Assembly (NCBI GenBank): GCA_963205025.1
Contig: CAUJHO010000031.1
Coordinates: forward strand, 1-53,020
Source: Pseudomonadota bacterium
GTDB lineage: Bacteria; Pseudomonadota; Alphaproteobacteria; Caulobacterales; Caulobacteraceae
Direction of reading: 5' to 3'
Length of the DNA: 53,020 bases
A model generated the notes under the pieces. That model had not been told where the DNA came from. It worked only from the letters and a program-made list of their open reading frames with translations, and did not search any database. Of this stretch, positions 52,286 through 53,020 are shown one piece after another; the first letter of the stretch is position 1, and each line of letters begins with the position of its first letter. The translations under genes and the position numbers were made by a program.

Positions 52286-53020
52286 ATGTGCGGCCCCATG
52301 ACCCTGACGGAGACATCCTGTCCGATCCCCAGCATCACCCCGCTCGCCGCCGGCGATCTGGACGGGGCGATTGCGGCTGCGCGCGCGGCGGTGGGCCTGC
52401 CGGTCGGGTCGCGCGTGGTCGCCGCCATGTCGGGCGGGGTCGATTCCACAGTCGTTGCCGCGCTGCTGAAGGCCGCCGGCTACGACGTCGTGGGCGTGAC
52501 GCTGCAGCTCTATGACCATGGCGCCGCCCTCAAGAAGAAGGGGGCCTGCTGTGCCGGGCAAGACATCCACGACGCCCGCCTGGCGGCTGAGACCCTGGGC
52601 ATCGCCCACTATGTGCTGGATTATGAGAGCCGCTTCCGCGACGCGGTCATCGACCAGTTCGCCGACAGCTATCTGAGGGGCCGCACGCCGGTGCCGTGCA
52701 TCCGCTGCAATCAGACGGTCAAGTTCCGCGACCTGCTGGACGTGGCCCGCGACCTGGGGGCCGAGGCCATGGCCACGGGTCATTATGTGCGGCGTTCGCT
52801 CGTCGATGGCCGTGTCCAGATGCGCAAGGCCGTCGATCCTTCGCGCGACCAATCCTATTTCCTGTTCGCGACGACGGCGGAACAGCTGGACTATCTGCGC
52901 TTCCCGCTGGCCGATCTGGAGAAGCCCCAGGTGCGCGGCGTCGCCGCTGAGCTGGGCCTGCGGATCGCTGCCAAGCCCGACAGCCAGGACATCTGTTTCG
53001 TGCCCAACGGCGACTATCGC
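52286..53020 (+). CDS. mnmA: tRNA-specific 2-thiouridylase MnmA, 3' truncated
   Basis: 245 codons are visible before the window ends. It thiolates the wobble uridine (s2U34) of Lys, Glu and Gln tRNAs. The PP-loop [14 protein letters not shown] is near residues 47-60. The first catalytic Cys is in [12 protein letters not shown] and the second in [14 protein letters not shown] at the window end. The start at 52286 is chosen because GGGGA lies six bases upstream; ATG 52298, four codons on, is the alternative. An N-terminal extension (about 40 residues, [20 protein letters not shown]) precedes the core. Divergent from the 6S RNA-like locus. Confidence 0.95.
   Translation, partial: MCGPMTLTETSCPIPSITPLAAGDLDGAIAAARAAVGLPVGSRVVAAMSGGVDSTVVAALLKAAGYDVVGVTLQLYDHGAALKKKGACCAGQDIHDARLAAETLGIAHYVLDYESRFRDAVIDQFADSYLRGRTPVPCIRCNQTVKFRDLLDVARDLGAEAMATGHYVRRSLVDGRVQMRKAVDPSRDQSYFLFATTAEQLDYLRFPLADLEKPQVRGVAAELGLRIAAKPDSQDICFVPNGDYR

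Overview
The window is GC-rich, densely coded chromosomal DNA from an alphaproteobacterium. The gene set and protein style point to the Caulobacterales, most likely a Brevundimonas-like organism. The evidence is a Tol-Pal cluster with a proline-rich TolA, an orphan Flp-type pilin, an RcnB-like protein, a bolA / J-domain / cobS neighbourhood, and a 6S RNA-like element next to 5-formyl-THF cyclo-ligase. The taxonomic call is inference from gene content; no rRNA or other marker is present. I see no prophage, insertion sequence, CRISPR array, rRNA or tRNA gene.

Layout. 1-5.1 kb: a truncated winged-helix membrane regulator, a six-TM protein, a sterol-desaturase-like hydroxylase, an unrecognised 850-residue secreted protein and an HxlR regulator. 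5.3-8.7 kb: acyl-CoA thioesterase, acetyl-CoA acetyltransferase, a small membrane protein and an SPFH/Band 7 protein. 8.8-11.6 kb (mostly minus strand): a GreA/GreB-type factor, a 50-residue ORF behind a Fur-box-like site, an exported alpha/beta hydrolase, and an XRE regulator plus membrane protein pair. 11.6-21.8 kb (plus strand): a zinc metallopeptidase, then ybgC-tolQ-tolR-tolA-tolB-pal-cpoB, tilS and ftsH. 21.9-25 kb: an acyltransferase behind a striking dyad operator, a membrane protein, a winged-helix regulator and folP. 25-28 kb (minus): peptidyl-prolyl isomerase lipoprotein, argJ, mutT and a lone Flp pilin, with overlapping ends. 28.2-31.1 kb: secA. 31.2-35.6 kb (minus): small enzymes and membrane proteins, an RcnB-like protein, a hybrid histidine kinase and bolA.

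35.7-41.1 kb: a J-domain protein and cobS, separated by a minus-strand TetR / HlyD / ABC ATPase / ABC permease cassette that resembles E. coli cecR-ybhG-ybhF-ybhS/R. 41.1-42 kb is the only long stretch without an intact gene. It holds REP-like palindromes, a decayed HigA antitoxin and a 9-bp minisatellite. 42-49 kb: a CPA1 antiporter, small regulators, yebC, a nitrobindin-like protein, pyrophosphatase and a Tat-exported prolyl oligopeptidase. 49-50 kb: a BlaI-type repressor and an ExbB-like membrane protein behind two near-identical 18-bp palindromes. 50-53 kb: ymdB, vapC, vapB, 5-formyl-THF cyclo-ligase, a 6S RNA-like locus and the 5' part of mnmA.

Most of the window is core housekeeping: envelope integrity (Tol-Pal), protein export (secA) and quality control (ftsH), tRNA modification (tilS, mnmA), folate and arginine metabolism. 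The accessory points are small and local: the BlaI/ExbB-like unit, the ABC exporter cassette between the J-domain gene and cobS, the vapBC pair inside the fthC-ymdB locus, and the repeat-rich debris after cobS. No large undescribed system is evident. The most promising lead is the self-contained BlaI/ExbB-like regulatory unit, which has no BlaR1 or beta-lactamase beside it.
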